Positions 63,566 through 64,000 of a stretch of 64,000 nucleotides of DNA are shown piece after piece. Within the stretch, counting starts at the first letter, position 1. Each line of letters begins with the position of its first letter. The translations under genes and the position numbers were made by a program. The notes below the pieces were generated by a model that worked only from the letters and a program-made list of their open reading frames with translations, was not told the DNA's origin and did not search any database. The stretch is from Streptomyces sp. MNU76 (GTDB lineage: Bacteria > Actinomycetota > Actinomycetes > Streptomycetales > Streptomycetaceae). The stretch lies in NCBI RefSeq assembly GCF_020982545.1, contig NZ_JAJKLK010000023.1:124001-188000 (forward strand), in the 5' to 3' direction.

Positions 63566-63657
63566 GTGAACCAGCCAACTGGACTGACAGTTAAGGGATC
63601 AGGGGCGGCGGGCATACAGCAGGCAAGTCAACTAGCAGGCCAATTGGACTGGTTGAT
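63550..63657. promoter_or_regulatory. Repeated GntR-type operator candidates
   Basis: AACCAGTTCCAG (63550), AACCAGCCAACTGGACTG (63569-63586) and, reversed, CCAATTGGACTGGTT (63640-63654) share AACCAG and CCAAYTGG. The last lies in the imperfect palindrome TCAACTAG...CTGGTTGA (63628-63656). They occupy the divergent promoter region of the GntR and small membrane genes. Confidence 0.55.
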
Positions 63658-63686
63658 GGAGGGTCGATAGAGACGGGGTGGGAAGC

Positions 63687-63875
63687 ATGGTCGTATGGGA
63701 AGTGGTCCGCGCAGCAGTCCAATTCACGGCGGGGCATCTGACAGGGAAAGCCTTCGGCCCCCTCGGCCTGGCACTGCTCGTCACCGTGCTCGTGGCCGTG
63801 CGAGTAGGCCGGGAACGGTTGTCCTGGCACTGGTGGGCCGCCCTCTTCTTCGTCCTCCTGATGGTTCAGGCCTGA
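63687..63875 (+). CDS. Small two-helix membrane protein
   Basis: A 62-aa protein with two hydrophobic helices (about 22-39 and 44-61) and an RVGRERLSWHWW turn. The ATG is preceded by GGGTGGGAAGC. It is divergent from the GntR gene. No family recognised; its last bases overlap the convergent partial gene. Confidence 0.6.
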   Translation: MVVWEVVRAAVQFTAGHLTGKAFGPLGLALLVTVLVAVRVGRERLSWHWWAALFFVLLMVQA

Positions 63876-64000
63876 TCCGGCAGTTGGGTGCGCAGGACGT
63901 CCAGGACCGGCTTCAGTGAGTTCACCGTGTGGGCCAGGGGGACGCCGACGTCCAGGAGGGCCTTGAGCTTGCCCTCGGTACACGCGTAGCCCAGGAAGGG
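63866..64000 (-). CDS. C-terminal end of an unidentified protein (partial)
   Basis: The last 44 codons of a gene entering from the right edge: PFLGYACTEGKLKALLDVGV, PLAHTVNSLKPVLDVLRTQL, PDQA and stop. The pattern is coding-like, but I cannot name the family from this fragment. Confidence 0.5.
   Translation of the reverse strand, partial: PFLGYACTEGKLKALLDVGVPLAHTVNSLKPVLDVLRTQLPDQA

Overview
The window comes from the chromosome of a Streptomyces. Coding GC is very high throughout. The gene order msiK, sugar nucleotidyltransferase, DoxX-like protein, rlmB, cysS, ispF, ispD, carD, lipoprotein, phoP-phoR with divergent phoU, DUF4242 metal protein, gpmA, MFS, DUF2000/AraC, YbjN, mshA, NlpC/P60, PP2C, DUF2516, HbhA-like, XRE is the conserved core order I recall from Streptomyces coelicolor (around SCO4240 to SCO4198). 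Accessory blocks break this backbone.

Region 1 (1-8.1 kb) is a stress cluster of the tellurite-resistance (Ter) type: Spo0M-like, TerB, a GlsB/YeaQ membrane protein, a BlaI repressor with its M56 metallopeptidase partner, a decayed second blaI, two TerD proteins and a TatA-like protein. A tyrosine integrase remnant and tRNA-Thr(TGT) bound it, which suggests an old tRNA-targeted island. terB and both terD genes carry the same palindrome, TCTACA-N4-TGTAGA, 64-69 nt before the start codon. Its TACA/TGTA half-sites fit a BlaI-type repressor, so the cluster looks like one regulon.

Region 2 (8.3-24.2 kb) is core backbone: sugar-import ATPase, rRNA methylase, CysRS, MEP-pathway ispD/ispF, CarD, and the phosphate regulators phoP/phoR/phoU around a PHO box. 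ispF is broken by four apparent one-base losses in G/C runs. ispF is normally essential, so sequence error is at least as likely as true decay.

Region 3 (24.2-34.6 kb) is a degenerate actinomycete integrative element inserted at the 3' end of gpmA. The last 19 bp of gpmA are repeated at both ends, 10.35 kb apart. It holds a GIY-YIG protein, a dead Nudix gene, an HNH-helical protein, a displaced 3' half of tRNA-Arg(CCT), a secreted zinc protease with a surface NTR/TIMP-like neighbour, an IS256 element that removed the 5' end of the replication gene, then xis, int and three 55-bp direct repeats. No conjugation gene is left.

Region 4 (34.6-46.9 kb) returns to the core, ending at an XRE regulator with a palindromic operator candidate. 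Region 5 (47.0-50.1 kb) is an IS pile-up (IS256 and IS30 fragments and a frameshifted DDE element) that has destroyed a Nudix gene.

Region 6 (50.1-64 kb) is strain-variable: an RHH-DUF4097-ABC transporter block, GNAT and DinB enzymes, a nitroreductase-hemerythrin fusion, a chimera of a TetR DNA-binding domain with a helicase C-terminus, a double-domain and a single-domain aminoglycoside-phosphotransferase-like kinase, a HAD phosphatase and a GntR regulator with repeated operator-like sites. Several intergenic regions hold short tandem repeat arrays.
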